Shown here: in pieces, positions 61,887-64,000 of the stretch
Position numbering within the stretch: position 1 is the first letter of the stretch
Layout of the letters: the number at the start of each line of letters is the position of its first letter
From: Sorghum bicolor
Taxonomy: Eukaryota; Streptophyta; Magnoliopsida; Poales; Poaceae
Direction: 5' to 3'
NCBI RefSeq assembly: GCF_000003195.3
Contig: NC_012870.2
Location: 25,474,501 to 25,538,500 of the forward strand
Length of the DNA: 64,000 nt
The notes under the pieces: model-generated
Told to the model about the DNA's origin: nothing
What the model saw: the letters and a program-made list of their open reading frames with translations, nothing else
Databases searched by the model: none
Position numbers and translations under genes: made by a program

Positions 61887-63136
61887 TCATTCTTCTGTGA
61901 CTGCATGGACGAACTTAGTAGAGGTTTCCGGTTGCCCTGGGATCCTCTCTGTGTCAGTGACTGGAATTGATGCAGCTATCTGTGCTATCTGTGTTTCTAT
62001 CATTTTGTTGAAACCTGTCTGACTTTTGACAGATGAACAAAGAGTTTCAAGCTTGGCGTTGATGTTCTCAATGATCTTGTCATTGTAGGACAGCTTCTTG
62101 GTCAGATTCTCGTTGATTTTAGCTTGCCCTATGACCAGATCTTTCAAGGAAAGCTGATTGAAGAAATTACCCTGCGGGCGGTGCTGATTGTTCCACCTGT
62201 TGTTACCTTATTGTGGTGGCCGAAACCCATTGTTGACATATGCTGCTTCTTCTTGGGTTTCGGGGCAATTGTTCCCCGAATGGCCATCATCACCACAAAA
62301 TTCACACGATGTGTGTGAGTTCACTGCTTGGACGGTGCCTATGTTGGGATTTGCAACTTGTTTGTCCATCCTTTGCAGCAGCAAGTCTATTTTTGCGGCA
62401 AGCACATCTGCCTCCTTCACAGATTGCGAGCCTTTTTGTGTTTTCCTTCCTTCACCCTAGCTTTGATTTGCCACCATCTTCTCGATGAGGGCAGTAGCTT
62501 CATTAATGGTGAGAGAAAGGAATGTACCTCCAGCTGCGGTATCTACGTGCCCCTTTGACATGGCCGTGAGGCCTTCGTAGAAGTTCTGGAGCACAAGCCA
62601 GTCTTCCATTCCATGATGAGGACAGGCCCGGATGTACTCCTGGAGCCTCTCCCATGCTTCGGGTATGAGATCTTCCCCCTCAGAGTGCTGGTCCTGCTCA
62701 TAGGGAAGAACTTGGTGAGGAATGCCATGGAGCACTTTTCCCATGTGTCAACAGCTTCCTTGTTCTGATAAAACTATTGTTTTGCCTTTCCGGCGAGGGA
62801 AAAGGGAAACAAATGTCCTTGATGACGAAGGTGGGCGTTGGCATCCTCGCTTGGCAGGCCACAGAATTGGCTTGCCTGCACCATAGAGATGAGGCCAGTG
62901 TGGATCTCGAAGCTTCCATTCCCCATATTGACAGCGGGCCCAGTCGGCACGTTGGCAACAACAGGAGTGGAGTAGTCACGGAGTGTCTTGGCCATAGAGA
63001 TTGGTGCGGTTGGTGCTGGAACGGTTGATTCGCTTGCCGGTTGCGTAGCAGAAGAAGAGACGGTATGAACCCTTCTCTTCCTTAGGAGTGTTTCTGGATC
63101 ACTGTGGAAGTTTGCCGGCAAGTTAAAACCGCTCAT
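61887..63136 (-). pseudogene. Athila-type gag, multiply interrupted
   Basis: The minus-strand frame starts MSGFNLPANFHSDPETLLRK at 63136. The capsid-like part reads HLFPFSLAGKAKQ, then a TAG where Trp is expected, then FYQNKEAVDTWEKCSMAFLT. A frameshift near 62650-62700 leads to PEAWERLQEYIRACPHHGME and NFYEGLTAMSKGHVDTAAGG. Further stops follow VANQS and NNGFRPPQ. A CCHC zinc knuckle, CEFCGDDGHSGNNC, lies at 62265-62306. The end carries LSLKDLVIGQAKINENLTKK and KMIETQIAQIAASIP. All parts match the known order of Athila gag, but no protein can be made. Confidence 0.85.
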
Positions 63137-63255
63137 ACACTATCTTGTTTTCATTCCAATAAAAAGAGGAAGAAAATAGTAAAGTTATCCTACTTAATCT
63201 ATGGCTACCAATGCTTATTATGCAATCAATGTTTATGCCAGTATGATTTTTGCCT

Positions 63256-63273
63256 TCCCCGGCAACGGCGCCA
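63256..63273 (-). other. Primer-binding site
   Basis: On the minus strand TGGCGCCGTTGCCGGGG begins 8 nt inside the 5' LTR. It is complementary to the CCA end of a tRNA, probably tRNA-Asp, as is usual for Athila/Tat-type Gypsy elements. The tRNA identity is from memory. Confidence 0.75.
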
Positions 63274-63281
63274 GAAATGCT

Positions 63282-64000
63282 TGTTGGCATTTCTTAGCGT
63301 CACTACTAAAAATAGACCATAGATCCATCCTTAGCAATGGCACCAGAAATGTCGGGTGTTGGCATACCATAACTATCGCTACATTAGAGAGATAACCCAA
63401 GGCAACTCGAGGGCGCTGGCCTTAGCAGTGCAGTCTGGTAACAATAATTAGGAATGTCGGATTGGCCTTCCTAACCATCCTTACTTGCGATATGCAAAGC
63501 TGTGGCACTACGCTTGAAAGTGCTCAAGGATTACAATCTTAAGTAACGGTACTTAGGTACGCCAATCGATAGTTCATGAATGAAGAAGTAATATAACTAC
63601 AAGCGGACAGAACTATCATTGTAGCATTTCAACCCATGAGTATTCAAGGGTGTCAAATTTATAATTCCCGTAGGAAGGCAAAGGGATCAAACATGGTGTA
63701 AACATGATTACTTATTGAATGCTTGGTAGACATAGAGTAAATAGGAATAAACATGATATTCAAGATAGTTGACACACATTGGATCAACCTCAAGGATAAA
63801 ATAGAAGAGAAATAATAAATAAAGAATAAAGAAATAAATCTACTTGAGCAGGCATGGGTCACATATAACTATGCATAGAACTGTTAGCGGATCCTCTAAT
63901 TAACAATAAATAGAGTTAGAACTAAGCCTGAGATGAGGGGAGATCCCCGCAGCTGGATACCCAGCCGATAGAGACTTTACAGAACTCCTATCGGAATACC
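63282..64000 (-). repeat. 5' LTR of the Athila-like element, cut by the window end
   Basis: Plus-strand start TGTTGGCATTTC, complementary to the TGCCAACA end of the other LTR. At least 719 bp lie in the window. 63794-64000 has no counterpart in the left LTR. Confidence 0.82.

Larger units (their letters stand above)
57293..64000 (-). mobile_element. Athila-like Gypsy retrotransposon lacking pol (right end outside window)
   Basis: From right to left on the minus strand the order is: 5' LTR (63282 to beyond 64000), primer-binding site (63256-63273), broken gag (61887-63136), a spacer with an internal TATA box (61275-61282), a second ORF (59546-61196, broken), a non-coding stretch, a polypurine tract (58234-58247) and a 3' LTR (57293-58233). 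No protease, RT, RNase H or integrase motif is seen between gag and the second ORF. About 12 differences, mostly transitions, were counted by eye over 509 aligned LTR bases. The element is old enough to have accumulated stops but is recognisably intact in layout. Confidence 0.85.

Overview
The window is plant nuclear DNA, most likely from a panicoid grass close to Sorghum. The signs are spliced genes with GT-AG introns, GC-rich 5' exons, dense short inverted-repeat transposons (MITEs), and Gypsy/Copia LTR elements. The genus is an inference from overall character; no database was searched. No bacterial-style operon, CRISPR array, rRNA or tRNA was seen.

Five protein-coding genes could be built. 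An IQ67-domain (IQD) calmodulin-binding scaffold lies at 5854-7596 (+, 4 exons, 471 aa). A group-3-like sulfate-transporter-family (SULTR/SLC26) protein lies at 11677-14118 (+, 5 exons, 663 aa). A very long coiled-coil NETWORKED (NET1-type) actin-binding protein lies at 14772-22821 (-, 4 coding exons, 2252 aa), convergent with the transporter and with a probable non-coding 5' exon near 23.9-24.05 kb. A single-exon mitochondrial P-class PPR protein lies at 44145-45635 (+, 496 aa). The BUD32/PRPK kinase of the KEOPS complex lies at 46072-48718 (+, 6 exons, 226 aa), about 440 bp downstream of the PPR gene. These are independent genes and do not form a pathway.

The rest is mostly mobile and repetitive DNA. 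0-5.8 kb holds a MITE and a 1.2 kb tandem duplication. 8-10.6 kb holds a palindrome, a higher-order CAACA-rich repeat and a degenerate repeat. 25.06-31.67 kb is a nest: an outer element with TTA duplications carries a MITE and a 5.66 kb apparent solo LTR with a perfect 5-bp target duplication. 36.8-42.3 kb is a degraded Mutator-like element carrying a MITE and a very young 2.6 kb non-autonomous LTR retrotransposon, whose 415-bp LTRs differ at one base by eye. 50-55.7 kb is MITE-rich and includes a Stowaway-like element split by a Copia-type solo LTR. From 57.29 kb past the window end lies an Athila-like Gypsy element in minus orientation, with a broken gag, no visible pol, and a second long ORF behind an internal TATA box.

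Nothing here proves a new biological system. The most noteworthy items are the pol-less Athila-like element with its internal promoter-like region, the unusually long solo LTR, the dated nested insertions, and the repeat expansion inside the NET1-type gene. All boundaries and mismatch counts were read by eye.
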